NCBI RefSeq assembly: GCF_022133705.1
Contig: NZ_JAKNHJ010000004.1
Location: forward strand, 1-64,000
From: Varibaculum cambriense
Lineage (GTDB): Bacteria > Actinomycetota > Actinomycetes > Actinomycetales > Actinomycetaceae
DNA: 64,000 nucleotides
Direction: 5' to 3'
The translations under genes were made by a program, and so were the position numbers. Of the stretch, positions 14,460 to 23,868 are shown piece by piece (the stretch's first letter is position 1; the number at the start of each line of letters is the position of its first letter). The notes beneath the pieces are model-generated. The model had not been told where the DNA came from. It searched no databases and was given only the letters and a program-made list of their open reading frames with translations.

Positions 14460-17066
14460 TTACTTTCTTAGTCTAACGTGTTTTAGCCGCAACCCCGAAC
14501 CGTGATCCGGCCAGTGACGTCGTTCCCAAAAGGTGCCGATAAGCGCCAACCCCGCGAGGGAGATGATGCTACAAAACCCTACTACCAGCCATTGCGTAAA
14601 GCTTAAGACCTGCAGAGCAAAGAAGTCGCGAACCACGGGCACGGTGATTGCCGCCAGCACCAAAGCAATCATGGCTGTGAGCAATCCCCCACGCCAGCTA
14701 GACAGTGGCTGTGACAGGATCGCCAGCAGTCCCAGCGCCCCAATCGCCAGGACAATAGTCGCCGCCGAAGTGGCCACCTCCGTCCTATCTAACCAAAGGT
14801 AGGCTCCAATCGAGGTGGATCCGCACAATAATCCCGCCGGCAAGGCTAGCTGACCTACCCGACGCAAAAAACCGGGGCGATAACGCCGGTTCGAGGGTGC
14901 CAGTGCCAAGAAAAACGCGGGGATTCCGATCGTGCTGGAAGAGATAAGAGTTAGATGGCGAGGTAGATAGGGATAACGTATCCCTAATGCCCCCACTATC
15001 AGCGCCAAAAGGGCAGCATAGGTAGTTTTAGACAGGAACAAGGTAGATACCCGCTCCATATTTCCCAGCACGCGTCGCCCTTCTCCCAGCACCTGTGGCA
15101 GAGCCGAAAATTTAGAATCTAGTAATACTGCTTTCGCCGCGGACTTGGTGGCTTGCGCGGCATTACCCATCGCAATCCCCAAATCTGCATCTTTCAACGC
15201 CAGGGCATCATTTACCCCATCCCCGGTCATCGCCACGCATTTCCCGCTAGCTTGTAAGACGTGTACCAGCGCCCGTTTCTGTTCCGGAGTTACCCGGCCG
15301 AACACCTGGTGTTTTTTAAGGATCCGAGCGATTCCCTCCTCGTCCTCGGGAAGCTTCCGCGCATCAAAACCGGTGGTTTCTATCCCGACTCTGCCAGCTA
15401 AAGCCGCTACTGTCTGCGGGTTATCTCCGGAAATAATCAGGACTTTCACCCCTTCTTGACGGAAAAAGTCCAGGGTTTGCGCCGCGTCTGCGCGTAAACG
15501 TTCAGTGAGCACGATTAGGGCACTCAGTTGTAGGTTTGCCGGGAGAGCCGGATTCTGCGGGGAAATCTGCTCATTTTCGCTGCGTGCCAGAGCCAGCACC
15601 CGCGCCCCTTGCTGCGCCCAAGTTGCGGTTTGTTCTTGGGTGGGAAGGTCTGCACCCAACACGATTTCGGGAGCGCCCAGCACCCAGGTATCACCCGCGC
15701 TCACCACCGCTGACCATTTACGAGCCGAATCAAACGGCACTAGCTGCGGATTGTCAATATTTGGTGTCAGCTGTTCTAGGTCGCTATCGAGGCGGTCATA
15801 GATGGCAGCGGAGGTGTCGTTTTCCCGATCTTTAGTCAAAACTGCCAAGGCAGCCTGCGCGGTTAAATCCAGCTTACCAGCAGGAACTAGTTCATCCTGC
15901 CCGGGTAGGACAAAACCACGCGCCGCAATCTCTCCGGTAGTGAGAGTACCGGTTTTATCTAAGCAAAGAGTGTCTACCCTGGCCAAAACTTCTACCGCGG
16001 GCAGCTCTTGAATGAGCACTCCTTGCCTAGCCAGTTTTAGGGAAGCTGCCGCAAAGTTAACCGAGGTGAGCAGCACCAGGCCTTGCGGAATCATCCCCAC
16101 AATGCCGGCAACTACCGCCACCACCACCGGGCCAATATTGTCCCAGGTGACTTCGCTTAGTCCTCCCAGATTACGCAGCTGCGCCACCGCCAGCAGCACA
16201 ATCACCAGGGGAAGACAATAGGTGATTACCGTCAGAATCTTGTTGATGCCCTCTTCCAGCTCCGAATGCGCCATTTTAAACTTCTTGACCTGGATAGCCA
16301 TCGCATTAGCCCAAGAGCGGCTGCCCACCGCACTGACCTGTACGTAGCCATCCCCGGCGACTACTGCAGCACCGGAATAGACCTTCTCTCCTACTGCGCG
16401 CGGACGGGGAACTGATTCCCCAGTTAAGTTGGATTCATCTAGGTAAAACCCACCAGTACTAACAACTTCTCCATCGGCAGGTACCTGGTCACCGCGCCGC
16501 AACAATAAGAGGTCTCCCTGCACAATTTGGCGGGGTGAAATTGCTTGGCGCTTCCCCTCCCTGATCACTTGAATCGGGTTTTCCTGGAGGATACTGATCT
16601 TTTCTAGCACTCTCTTGGCGCGAAGTTCTGAAACGATACCGGTGAGCGCATTAACCACCATCACTATCCCAAAAACCGCATCCGCCCAATGCCCAAAAAT
16701 CAAAGTAACCACAATGCAGACGCCAAGAATGGCATTAAATAAAGTAAACACATTGGCGCGCAGAATCTGGCGGACGGTGCGGGTGGCGCGAGGAGTGAAC
16801 TGGTTAGAAAGCCCCTGTTTGGTTAGAGTCGCAACTTCTTTCTGGCTAAGCCCACGCAGCCCCTGAACATCATTTAAGTCCTGGCTCCCGGCTCTCGAGC
16901 GATCCGAGGCGTTGAGGGGGTCAGTATCGGCAGATTCAGGTATGGTCTGGCTGCTGCTTGCCCGGGGATCACCTTTCGTAACAGCGTTTTTCGCAGCGGT
17001 TATTTTCGAGGAGGCGGTTACCCCGTCCTCGTCTGCCGGTACTGCTGGCTTGTCCGGTACGCTCAA
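14460..17066 (-). CDS. P-type cation ATPase, CtpE-like
   Basis: An 868-residue P-type ATPase. An extra N-terminal tail of about 75 residues (Ser/Ala/Asp-rich, probably disordered) precedes the cation ATPase N-domain. The A-domain has NLTGESVP, the phosphorylation site is [12 protein letters not shown], and the hinge is [16 protein letters not shown]. The intramembrane segment [12 protein letters not shown] resembles mycobacterial CtpE, a calcium-uptake ATPase, more than heavy-metal pumps; no CPC motif or metal-binding domain is present. Its start overlaps the uvrB stop (ATGA). Ca2+ is the best guess; Mn2+ or Mg2+ remain possible given the following Mn2+ riboswitch. Confidence 0.85.
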   Translation of the reverse strand: MSVPDKPAVPADEDGVTASSKITAAKNAVTKGDPRASSSQTIPESADTDPLNASDRSRAGSQDLNDVQGLRGLSQKEVATLTKQGLSNQFTPRATRTVRQILRANVFTLFNAILGVCIVVTLIFGHWADAVFGIVMVVNALTGIVSELRAKRVLEKISILQENPIQVIREGKRQAISPRQIVQGDLLLLRRGDQVPADGEVVSTGGFYLDESNLTGESVPRPRAVGEKVYSGAAVVAGDGYVQVSAVGSRSWANAMAIQVKKFKMAHSELEEGINKILTVITYCLPLVIVLLAVAQLRNLGGLSEVTWDNIGPVVVAVVAGIVGMIPQGLVLLTSVNFAAASLKLARQGVLIQELPAVEVLARVDTLCLDKTGTLTTGEIAARGFVLPGQDELVPAGKLDLTAQAALAVLTKDRENDTSAAIYDRLDSDLEQLTPNIDNPQLVPFDSARKWSAVVSAGDTWVLGAPEIVLGADLPTQEQTATWAQQGARVLALARSENEQISPQNPALPANLQLSALIVLTERLRADAAQTLDFFRQEGVKVLIISGDNPQTVAALAGRVGIETTGFDARKLPEDEEGIARILKKHQVFGRVTPEQKRALVHVLQASGKCVAMTGDGVNDALALKDADLGIAMGNAAQATKSAAKAVLLDSKFSALPQVLGEGRRVLGNMERVSTLFLSKTTYAALLALIVGALGIRYPYLPRHLTLISSSTIGIPAFFLALAPSNRRYRPGFLRRVGQLALPAGLLCGSTSIGAYLWLDRTEVATSAATIVLAIGALGLLAILSQPLSSWRGGLLTAMIALVLAAITVPVVRDFFALQVLSFTQWLVVGFCSIISLAGLALIGTFWERRHWPDHGSGLRLKHVRLRK

Positions 17067-19156
17067 TTCGCCTCCCTCATTTGTCGTAGTTCTTTCTTTA
17101 AATCTTGCACTTCGTCGCGCAGTCGCGCTGCCACCTCGAACTGTAACTGCCGGGCTGCCTCTTGCATTTGCGCGGTGAGCTCCGCGATTAACTCCGCTAG
17201 GCTGGATTCATTTTGATTCGCCAGCCGCTCGCGCACGTCCTGTCCGGTCTGCCTACGGGTCTGCGCATCTGGCCCACTACCCGCGCCCCGATATCCAGTG
17301 CCTAGTAAGGATTCGGTATCGATTTCTTCGCGCGCCAGCATATCGGTAACATCCGCGATCTTCTTGCGTAGCGGTTGGGGGTCAATCCCGTGCTCCCGGT
17401 TATAGGCCAGCTGTTTTTCTCGCCGCCGCTCGGTTTCCTCAATCGCCGCCCGCATAGAATCAGTCACCTGATCGGCATACATATGGACTTCCCCGGATAC
17501 GTTACGGGCAGCGCGCCCTACGGTTTGAATCAGGGAAGTAGTCGAACGCAAAAACCCTTCCTTATCGGCATCCAGGATCGAAACTAGTGACACTTCCGGC
17601 AGGTCCAGGCCTTCTCGCAGCAGATTAATCCCGACTAGCACGTTAAATTTGCCCATCCGCAGTTCTCGCAATAGTTCCACCCGTCGCAGCGTATCCACGT
17701 CGGAATGTAGATATTCGACTAGCACTCCCCGCTCGGCGAGGTATTCGGTGAGGTCTTCGGCCATTTTCTTAGTCAAGGTAGTGACCAGCACCCGCTCGTT
17801 CTTTTCGCTGCGAACCAGGATTTCTTCCATCAAGTCATCGATTTGCCCATCGGTAGGTTTAACCACAATCTTGGGGTCAACGAGACCGGTGGGGCGAATG
17901 ATTTGTTCGACCACTCCATCGGAGCGCTCCAATTCATAGGTTCCGGGGGTGGCAGAAAGATAAACTGTTTGCCCAATGCGTTCTTGGAATTCTTCCCATT
18001 TCAAAGGACGGTTATCCATAGCCGAGGGCAGGCGGAAACCGTAATCCACCAGGGTGCGTTTGCGGGACATATCCCCATGGAACATGGCTCCAATCTGGGG
18101 AACCGTCACATGCGATTCATCGATTACCAGTAGAAAGTCTTCGGGGAAATAGTCGAGGAGGGTGTTGGGAGGGCTACCGGGCCCGCGCCCATCAATATGG
18201 CGGGAATAGTTTTCAATACCGGCGCAGGTACCGATCTCCCTCATCATTTCCAGATCGTAGGTGGTGCGCATCTGCAAGCGCTGTTCTTCTAAGAGCTTGC
18301 CTTGCTCACGGAAGTATTTCAGCCGCTCGCCTAGTTCGTCCTCGATTCCCTCCAAAGCGCGCTGCATCCGTTCTGGCCCGGCCACATAGTGGGAGGCGGG
18401 GAAAATAAACACTGAGTCTTCTTCTTCGATTACTTCCCCGGTGATGGGATGCAAGGTTGCCAAGGAATCAATCTCGTCACCGAACATTTCGATACGGATT
18501 GCCATTTCCTCGTACATGGGAATGATGTCGACAGTGTCTCCGCGCACCCGGAAAGTTCCCCGCGTAAACGCCATATCGTTGCGGGTGTATTGCATGGTGA
18601 TAAAGCGTTTAAGCAGTTCGTTACGCTCTATTTGCATCCCCACCTCTAAGGGCACCATCCGCGCCACATATTCTTGGGGAGTACCCAGGCCGTAGATGCA
18701 GGACACAGAAGACACCACGATTACGTCCCGGCGGGTAAGCAAAGAGTTAGTGGCAGAGTGCCGCAGCCGCTCGACCTCGTCATTTATAGAAGAATCTTTT
18801 TCAATATAGGTATCCGACTGGGGCACATAGGCTTCTGGCTGATAGTAGTCATAGTAGGAAACGAAGTATTCCACCGCGTTATCGGGGAAAAGTTCACGCA
18901 GTTCTGCCGCCATTTGGGCAGCCAGAGTCTTATTGGGCTCCATTATTAAGGTGGGACGCTGCACCTGTTCTACCAGCCAGGCAGAGGTTGCGGATTTGCC
19001 AGTCCCGGTAGCCCCCAGGAGAACAATATCCTTTTCACCGTCATTAATCCGCTGGGTGAGCTGCGCGATTGCCTGGGGTTGATCCCCGGAAGGCTCATAG
19101 GGCGCTTTCACTTTGAAAGGTTTTTTAGCGCGGCGCAGGTCTAGTTGCTCACTCAC
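17063..19156 (-). CDS. uvrB: Excinuclease ABC subunit UvrB
   Basis: A 697-residue DNA-repair helicase-like subunit that verifies damage and hands it to UvrC. Walker [15 protein letters not shown] is near residue 48; the beta-hairpin region contains [21 protein letters not shown]; helicase motifs VIDESH and TVGRAARN follow; the C-terminal UVR domain ([21 protein letters not shown]-type) contacts UvrC. Length is normal. It is the first gene of a minus-strand unit with the P-type ATPase. Confidence 0.97.
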   Translation of the reverse strand: MSEQLDLRRAKKPFKVKAPYEPSGDQPQAIAQLTQRINDGEKDIVLLGATGTGKSATSAWLVEQVQRPTLIMEPNKTLAAQMAAELRELFPDNAVEYFVSYYDYYQPEAYVPQSDTYIEKDSSINDEVERLRHSATNSLLTRRDVIVVSSVSCIYGLGTPQEYVARMVPLEVGMQIERNELLKRFITMQYTRNDMAFTRGTFRVRGDTVDIIPMYEEMAIRIEMFGDEIDSLATLHPITGEVIEEEDSVFIFPASHYVAGPERMQRALEGIEDELGERLKYFREQGKLLEEQRLQMRTTYDLEMMREIGTCAGIENYSRHIDGRGPGSPPNTLLDYFPEDFLLVIDESHVTVPQIGAMFHGDMSRKRTLVDYGFRLPSAMDNRPLKWEEFQERIGQTVYLSATPGTYELERSDGVVEQIIRPTGLVDPKIVVKPTDGQIDDLMEEILVRSEKNERVLVTTLTKKMAEDLTEYLAERGVLVEYLHSDVDTLRRVELLRELRMGKFNVLVGINLLREGLDLPEVSLVSILDADKEGFLRSTTSLIQTVGRAARNVSGEVHMYADQVTDSMRAAIEETERRREKQLAYNREHGIDPQPLRKKIADVTDMLAREEIDTESLLGTGYRGAGSGPDAQTRRQTGQDVRERLANQNESSLAELIAELTAQMQEAARQLQFEVAARLRDEVQDLKKELRQMREAN

Positions 19157-19291
19157 CTTTACAGTCTACTAGGGACGGAATCCGAGGGCGTTTTTCGGCT
19201 AGTTTTTAACAGCTTGGTATTTTAAGCGTTAAGAATCACGTCTGGGTGATTTGCTGGGATAGCGGCGGGAAAGATAAGATTTTGGAGGTAA

Positions 19292-19368
<77 letters not shown>

Positions 19369-19407
19369 TTTATTTTTACTGCTAGTACCGTTTTCAGGGT
19401 GGCTGGC

Positions 19408-19419
19408 TATGATAGAAAC
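19408..19419 (+). promoter_or_regulatory. -10 box giving a probable leaderless transcript
   Basis: TATGAT at 19408-19413 ends six bases before the ATG at 19420; no Shine-Dalgarno precedes the ATG. This favours the ATG over the GTG at 19399, which lies upstream of the -10 box. Confidence 0.5.
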
Positions 19420-19941
19420 ATGACTGAAATATCTAAAATCATTAGCGGACGTTGGAGTCCGCGCGAATATGACCCTGACTTTTCGATCAGCAGCGAGGAA
19501 ATGAACCAGCTTTTAGAGGCGGCGCGTTGGGCTCCTAGCGCTATGAATACTCAGGAATGGTGGTTTGTGCCCGGGATCCGCGGCGATAAAAACTATGAAG
19601 TGTTGCGCCGGGCAGTAGCCGGTTTTTCCGATTGGGCGCTTGATGCGTCCGGGCTGATTCTTAACATTCATCAGGAATACCCGTCCCGCCACGGCCTAGA
19701 TTTTGGCCCCTACGATTTGGGCAGCGCAGTACAAAATATGTTGCTCCAAGCTGAGGTCATGGGGCTACATATGCGCCCCTTTGCCACTTTTGATCGGGAG
19801 CTAGTTAGCCGGGAGTTCCAGATCGCCGCCCCCTATGTGCCCTTCACTATGTGTACCGTAGGTAAAGCTCCCGCCGGCCTCACTAAAGACCGGGAACGCA
19901 AACCGCTGCAGCAGCTATTGTGGGAAAACCACCAGGCTTAA
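19420..19941 (+). CDS. Nitroreductase family protein
   Basis: A 173-residue flavoprotein-type nitroreductase. The N-terminal motif RWSPREYDPDFSIS with LLEAARWAPSAMNTQEWWFV (FMN-phosphate and ring contacts) is characteristic, as is LGSAVQNMLLQAEVMGL in the centre. It is somewhat short for the family and homodimeric by analogy. The ATG at 19420 is chosen because a -10 box sits exactly six bases upstream. The last 39 bases are repeated, degenerate, at 20760-20798, beyond a toxin-antitoxin pair. Confidence 0.88.
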   Translation: MTEISKIISGRWSPREYDPDFSISSEEMNQLLEAARWAPSAMNTQEWWFVPGIRGDKNYEVLRRAVAGFSDWALDASGLILNIHQEYPSRHGLDFGPYDLGSAVQNMLLQAEVMGLHMRPFATFDRELVSREFQIAAPYVPFTMCTVGKAPAGLTKDRERKPLQQLLWENHQA

Positions 19942-19962
19942 TCCGGGAATGCCGTATCGTTG

Positions 19963-20298
19963 TTACCCGGTTTCATCTACCTTTCTTAAGGCCGCTAGCT
20001 GGTCACGTTTACCGTAAATAACATTGAGAACGTAAACGCAGTTCGAATCGGTATCTATGCGGTAGTAAATCAAGAAATTCTTAGCCGCAATGCAACGGAT
20101 TCCTCTACTGCGCCAAGGCTCATCCGGGATAGGCGCGAAAACTGTTGCCAGGTATGAGAGTTTTCCGATTTCGGCGCGCAACAACCTCAGATAATCCCGC
20201 GCTACATGTGGAGATAGCAGTTCCTGGGCAATATATTTACTTAGTTCTATCAGATCATTCTCAGCATCGGGAGTAATGAGAACCTGGAAGGAATTCAA
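19963..20298 (-). CDS. RelE/ParE-type toxin
   Basis: A 111-residue protein of the RelE/ParE toxin superfamily: ITPDAENDLIELSKYIAQEL at the N-terminus, RSRGIRCIAAKNFLIYYRID in the middle and VLNVIYGKRDQLAAL at the end match the family's fold. It starts with TTG directly after the antitoxin stop, so translation is coupled. RelE members cut mRNA on the ribosome whereas ParE members poison gyrase; the sequence alone does not settle which. It is convergent to the nitroreductase gene. Confidence 0.85.
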   Translation of the reverse strand: MNSFQVLITPDAENDLIELSKYIAQELLSPHVARDYLRLLRAEIGKLSYLATVFAPIPDEPWRSRGIRCIAAKNFLIYYRIDTDSNCVYVLNVIYGKRDQLAALRKVDETG

Positions 20299-20592
20299 CT
20301 AAAGTTCCTTTTCCAACTCATCAAATACAGAGTTGTAGTCCCGCCCTTGACCAGATAAAGACTGCGAATAGCTGCGTGCAAGTTTTGCGTTCAAGTCATC
20401 CGTGGTCATTTCATCAGCAGTTATAAAATTTTCGGGAAGAGCCAGACTAAAAGGAACTGCGCGCTGCAATATAATCTGGCGATACAGCGAATTAATTACC
20501 GCTGAGGTGGAAATTCCCAGCTGATCAAGGATATTTTCAGCAGCAGTTTTAACATCTTGCTCAACACGCGCACTCACAGTCGCATTTTTCAT
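20299..20592 (-). CDS. RelB/DinJ-type antitoxin
   Basis: A 97-residue partner of the toxin. The N-terminal KNATVSARVEQDVKTAAENIL is the RelB/DinJ ribbon-helix-helix DNA-binding pattern, followed by LGISTSAVINSLYRQIILQRAVPF; the C-terminal third would wrap the toxin. The start chosen is the ATG at 20592, which has GGAGGG eight bases upstream, over the GTG nine bases earlier. The pair is probably autorepressed through this domain. The stop abuts the toxin TTG start. Confidence 0.87.
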   Translation of the reverse strand: MKNATVSARVEQDVKTAAENILDQLGISTSAVINSLYRQIILQRAVPFSLALPENFITADEMTTDDLNAKLARSYSQSLSGQGRDYNSVFDELEKEL

Positions 20593-20759
20593 ACCTATCA
20601 CCCTCCAGAATTATTGTAATACATAGTTCTGCAGTCTGCGATACATCGGCAGAAAATCCACGAAAGGACGACCAGGAAAGCAGCTACATTGAGCAGGATA
20701 AAAGCGGACTGTGCCGCAAAGACAGACTCAATCTCTAACCCGATTTCCTTCTGCCTCAA

Positions 20760-20798
20760 CCGCTAGAACAGTTGCTGTAGGAAAACCACCAGGCTTAG
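20760..20798 (+). pseudogene. Remnant of a second nitroreductase 3' end
   Basis: These 39 bases match the last 39 bases of the intact nitroreductase gene (19903-19941) at 31 positions. Read in the same frame they give PLEQLL, a stop in place of Trp, then ENHQA and a stop, against PLQQLLWENHQA in the intact copy. The rest of the paralogue is not recognisable. Confidence 0.6.
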
Positions 20799-20890
20799 GG
20801 CGTAGAACAATACCCGCTTTAACCGGCGAAACTGGGGTCGGCGTAGCCGAAACCAGGGGCTAGTAGCTCACCAGCAAGATCTTAAAAGAA

Positions 20891-20931
20891 AATCAGATTC
20901 CCCCGCGATAGTCTCGCGGGGGAATCTGATT
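20891..20931 (-). terminator. Strong terminator of the small orphan gene
   Basis: A perfect 18-bp stem (AATCAGATTCCCCCGCGA, 20891-20908, with its complement at 20914-20931) closes a 5-base loop. On the minus strand it is followed by TTCTTTT. Confidence 0.85.
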
Positions 20932-20945
20932 GCTTAGGGCGATAC

Positions 20946-21000
20946 CTTAGAAACTCGGTTTCTAAGATCGCTTCCGGCACCCTCTTAAGCTGCCGGAAGC
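20946..21000 (-). other. Two further hairpins at the 3' end of the small gene
   Basis: One stem (GCTTCCGGCA, 20970-20979, with TGCCGGAAGC, 20991-21000) spans the stop codon of the small gene. The next (CTTAGAAAC/GTTTCTAAG, about 20946-20966) has a 3-base loop. With the terminator they make three consecutive stem-loops in 110 bases. Confidence 0.6.
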
Positions 21001-21191
21001 AGCTGCAGACCTAGATACTGGGCGGCACGAGCCCGCAGAGTCTCATCTGCCAGAGCCGCGATTGCTTCCCGTACCCGGCGGTCTTGGCTAACGTCCGCAA
21101 ACCAAGGGCTGATCGCATCCGAAATCGTGTTAATCAGCAGATTGTTTGCTTGACGGCCAGTGCCTGCTTCAACAATATTGAATTTTTCCAT
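20985..21191 (-). CDS. Small protein of unknown function (68 aa)
   Basis: A 68-residue protein starting MEKFNIVEAG and ending YLGLQLLPAA. It has no Cys, no transmembrane segment and no domain I recognise; the C-terminal half is helical and Ala/Arg/Leu-rich. GGAG lies seven bases before the ATG. A consensus promoter about 170 bases upstream, a structured leader and a strong terminator show that it is probably a real, independently transcribed gene. Possibilities include a regulatory small protein or a peptide precursor, but no processing enzymes are nearby. Confidence 0.6.
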   Translation of the reverse strand: MEKFNIVEAGTGRQANNLLINTISDAISPWFADVSQDRRVREAIAALADETLRARAAQYLGLQLLPAA

Positions 21192-21390
21192 TTTGATACT
21201 CCATTCACTTCTTCATCTCACGGGGTTGGCACATGGTTCGTACCGGTAACCCCGGGGTTCCAAAAGAACCCTGCCTGTTGTGGCCAACTTCAGCACACCA
21301 TAAAGGTGGCAGGCAGTCAACCAAATTTCCGAGAAAACTCGAAAACTTCAACAAGCGTTCGACTTTAGTTCACCATCCAGATATTGTCAA
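21192..21390 (-). promoter_or_regulatory. Promoter and structured 5' leader of the small gene
   Basis: On the minus strand TTGACA (21385-21390) and TAAAGT (21362-21367) are separated by 17 bp. The leader of about 165 nt contains paired segments: CTGCCTG (21271-21277) with CAGGCAG (21310-21316), an inner CACC/GGTG, GGGTTC (21255-21260) with GAACCC (21266-21271), and GGGGTT (21222-21227) with AACCCC (21248-21253). It matches no riboswitch class I recognise. The remaining bases up to the pyk stop at 21485 hold nothing else obvious. Confidence 0.5.
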
Positions 21391-21484
21391 TCTTGGATCG
21401 TCAACTCCCTGCGCGCCCCGAGGCCGAATACCTGGAGGCAGCGCAAAAACACTTTTCCCGCCCTCGAGAATGAGCAGTAAAGCA

Positions 21485-22909
21485 CTAGCGATAGTCGGTT
21501 TCTAACCCTACCGTATGAATCCGCATCGAGTTAGTAGAACCCGTCACCCCCGGAGGCATACCGGCGAGGATAATTACTTGATCCCCTCGCTTAGCTAATC
21601 CCTGCGCTTGCAGAACCTGATCAACTTGCCAAATCATATCGTCAGTGTGAGTTACATAGGGAACCCGGTAAGTGCGAATTCCCCACGAAACTGCCAGCTG
21701 ATTCCGGGTGGATTCCAGCGGCGTAAACGCCACCATTGGGATTGGGGAACGCAGTCGGGACATGGTGCGCGCGGTCGCACCTCCCTGCGTGAACGCGATC
21801 ATAAATTTCAGATCCAGCATTTCCGCTGCTCTGGCAGCCGCGATTGAAAGCACCCCAGCTCGATCATGATCATAGGTGGTAAGAGGAGCGATCCGGTCTC
21901 CCCCGTTTTCCTCCACATTAGTAATAACCGAAGCCATCAGACGCACCGCATCAATCGGGTATGCCCCCACCGAGGTTTCCCCAGACAGCATTACCGCATC
22001 GGCTCCATCCAAAATCGCGTTAGCACAGTCAGATGCTTCAGCGCGGGTAGGACGCGGGTTATGAATCATAGAGTCAAAGACCTGAGTAGCCACGATGACC
22101 GGCTTCGCGTACCTTCTGGCCAGCTCGATCGCTCGCTTTTGCACCAAGGGCACCGCTTCTAGCGGCATCTCTACCCCCAGGTCACCGCGCGCCACCATGA
22201 TGCCGTCAAAAGCCTGCACAATCTCCACTATGCGTTCGACTGCTTGCGGTTTTTCAATCTTGGCGATAACAGGGACATGGACTTCCTCTTCATCCATAAT
22301 CCGCTTCACATCAGCAAAATCATCGGCGCTGCGCACAAACGAAAGCGCAATAATATCGGCACCTTGCTGCAGTGCCCAACGCAGATCGTCTTCATCCTTT
22401 TCTGAAAGTGCCGGCACAGAAACTGCTACCCCCGGCAAGTTAAGTCCCTTATGGTCGGAAACCACCCCGGGTACTTCTACCTCGGTAACTACATCCGTAG
22501 CCGTAACTTCTTTTACCCGCACCTGCACGTTTCCGTCATCAATCAAGAGGGCATCTCCGGGAGTACAATCCCCCGGTAAACCTTTGAAGGTAGTCCCCAC
22601 GATTTCTTTATCCCCGGGAACATCGCGAGTGGTAATCGTGAAAATATCACCCTTTTCTAGGGTCTGCGGGCCAGCAGCAAAAGTCTCTAAACGAATCTTG
22701 GGGCCTTGCAAATCTACTAACACCGCAATTGCTTTACCGGTTTTCAGTGCCACCCGCCGAATATTACCAATCGTAACCTCAGCTTCTTCTTGGCTGCCGT
22801 GTGAGCGGTTAATCCGCGCCACGTTCATCCCAGCTTCGGCAAGTTTTTCAATTTGGGACGGGGAATTTGTTACCGGTCCTAACGTACATACAATTTTCGC
22901 TCTGCGCAT
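21485..22909 (-). CDS. pyk: Pyruvate kinase
   Basis: A 474-residue glycolytic enzyme converting phosphoenolpyruvate and ADP to pyruvate and ATP. The N-terminus MRRAKIVCTLGPVTNS is typical; the catalytic lysine lies in VIAKIEKPQAV, the metal site in MVARGDLGVEMP, and MLSGETSVGAYP follows. The C-terminal allosteric domain is present. Length matches the family. It is last in a minus-strand run after lgt, 75 bases downstream. Confidence 0.96.
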   Translation of the reverse strand: MRRAKIVCTLGPVTNSPSQIEKLAEAGMNVARINRSHGSQEEAEVTIGNIRRVALKTGKAIAVLVDLQGPKIRLETFAAGPQTLEKGDIFTITTRDVPGDKEIVGTTFKGLPGDCTPGDALLIDDGNVQVRVKEVTATDVVTEVEVPGVVSDHKGLNLPGVAVSVPALSEKDEDDLRWALQQGADIIALSFVRSADDFADVKRIMDEEEVHVPVIAKIEKPQAVERIVEIVQAFDGIMVARGDLGVEMPLEAVPLVQKRAIELARRYAKPVIVATQVFDSMIHNPRPTRAEASDCANAILDGADAVMLSGETSVGAYPIDAVRLMASVITNVEENGGDRIAPLTTYDHDRAGVLSIAAARAAEMLDLKFMIAFTQGGATARTMSRLRSPIPMVAFTPLESTRNQLAVSWGIRTYRVPYVTHTDDMIWQVDQVLQAQGLAKRGDQVIILAGMPPGVTGSTNSMRIHTVGLETDYR

Positions 22910-22984
22910 ACCTCTATCCTAACGAGTTCCTCAGTTCTTTCCACTTAGTCGGAAGCTAGTTGGGTCACGCTTGATCCAACATAC

Positions 22985-23857
22985 CTAGACAGAGGTTGAT
23001 TTATCGCCGCCCGCAGGAGATATTTTCCTATCCTTTTGCGGATTAGCTTCCTGCTGTCGGGGGAAGTTCTGGCGATAACACCAAATTGCCAAGGCTACCC
23101 CCAAGATGAACATCAGCACCGAAGTCCAAGCATTTATTCGCAAACCGAGGAACTGATTTGCCTGATCCATCCGCAGGTTCTCTACCCAGAAACGCCCCAG
23201 ACTATAGGCGCACAGATAGAATCCCATCATCATGCCGCCACGCAACCGAAAACGTCGTTCTATCCACAGCAGCGCCCCGATCGCTGCTAGATTCCACAAC
23301 ATTTCATAGAGAAAAGTCGGGTGGAAAGTAGCATACTGCTCAAAGCCTAGCGGACGATGTTGCAGATCAATTTGCAGCCCCCAAGGCAAAGTAGTCGGCC
23401 TACCAAAAAGCTCCTGGTTAAAGTAGTTTCCTAAACGACCAAAAATTTGCCCTACCAAGATAGTAGGCGCAATAGCATCGGCTACCGGAGCAATTTTTAA
23501 CTGCCGATGCCGCAATACCAGACAGGCAGTGATGGTGCCGGCAATTACCCCTCCCCAGATGGCCAATCCCCCATGCCAAATCAACGGGATTTCTTTAGGA
23601 TCCCCCGTGGGCCCGAAATAGTCTTGCCACTTACTCAACACATGGTAGATCCGGGCTCCAATAATGCCAATGGGAACTACCCAGATCGCCAAATCCACGA
23701 TTAACTCTGGGTCACCTCCCCGGGCTTTATAACGCCGCGAAGCCCATAGGCAGGCCAAAAAAATACCGGTAAGAATCGCTAAAGCATAGGCACGCAGGGG
23801 AATCGGCCCTAAATACCAGACACCTTGCGCGGGAGAAGGAATAAAAAACGGGTTCAT
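22985..23857 (-). CDS. lgt: Prolipoprotein diacylglyceryl transferase
   Basis: A 290-residue membrane enzyme that transfers diacylglycerol from phosphatidylglycerol to the lipobox cysteine of prolipoproteins. The Lgt signature GRLGNYFNQELFGRPT is at about residues 140-155, with about seven transmembrane helices and a soluble basic C-terminal tail of about 25 residues. It lies 11 bases after trpC on the same strand; lgt next to trpC/his genes is common in actinobacteria. Its substrates include the ThiY-like lipoprotein in this window. Confidence 0.95.
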   Translation of the reverse strand: MNPFFIPSPAQGVWYLGPIPLRAYALAILTGIFLACLWASRRYKARGGDPELIVDLAIWVVPIGIIGARIYHVLSKWQDYFGPTGDPKEIPLIWHGGLAIWGGVIAGTITACLVLRHRQLKIAPVADAIAPTILVGQIFGRLGNYFNQELFGRPTTLPWGLQIDLQHRPLGFEQYATFHPTFLYEMLWNLAAIGALLWIERRFRLRGGMMMGFYLCAYSLGRFWVENLRMDQANQFLGLRINAWTSVLMFILGVALAIWCYRQNFPRQQEANPQKDRKISPAGGDKSTSV

Positions 23858-23868
23858 CCCTAAACTTT

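Larger units (their letters stand above)
20602..20984. other. Gap upstream of the toxin-antitoxin pair
   Basis: No intact gene is seen in 383 bp. It holds the antitoxin promoter region, a degenerate copy of the nitroreductase 3' end (20760-20798) and the hairpins that end the small minus-strand gene (20891-21000). Confidence 0.5.

Noticed and set aside
22095-22922. 275-codon plus-strand frame opposite pyk
   Set aside because: Shadow of pyruvate kinase, which has all expected motifs; the antisense translation is Ser/Thr-rich with no family resemblance.
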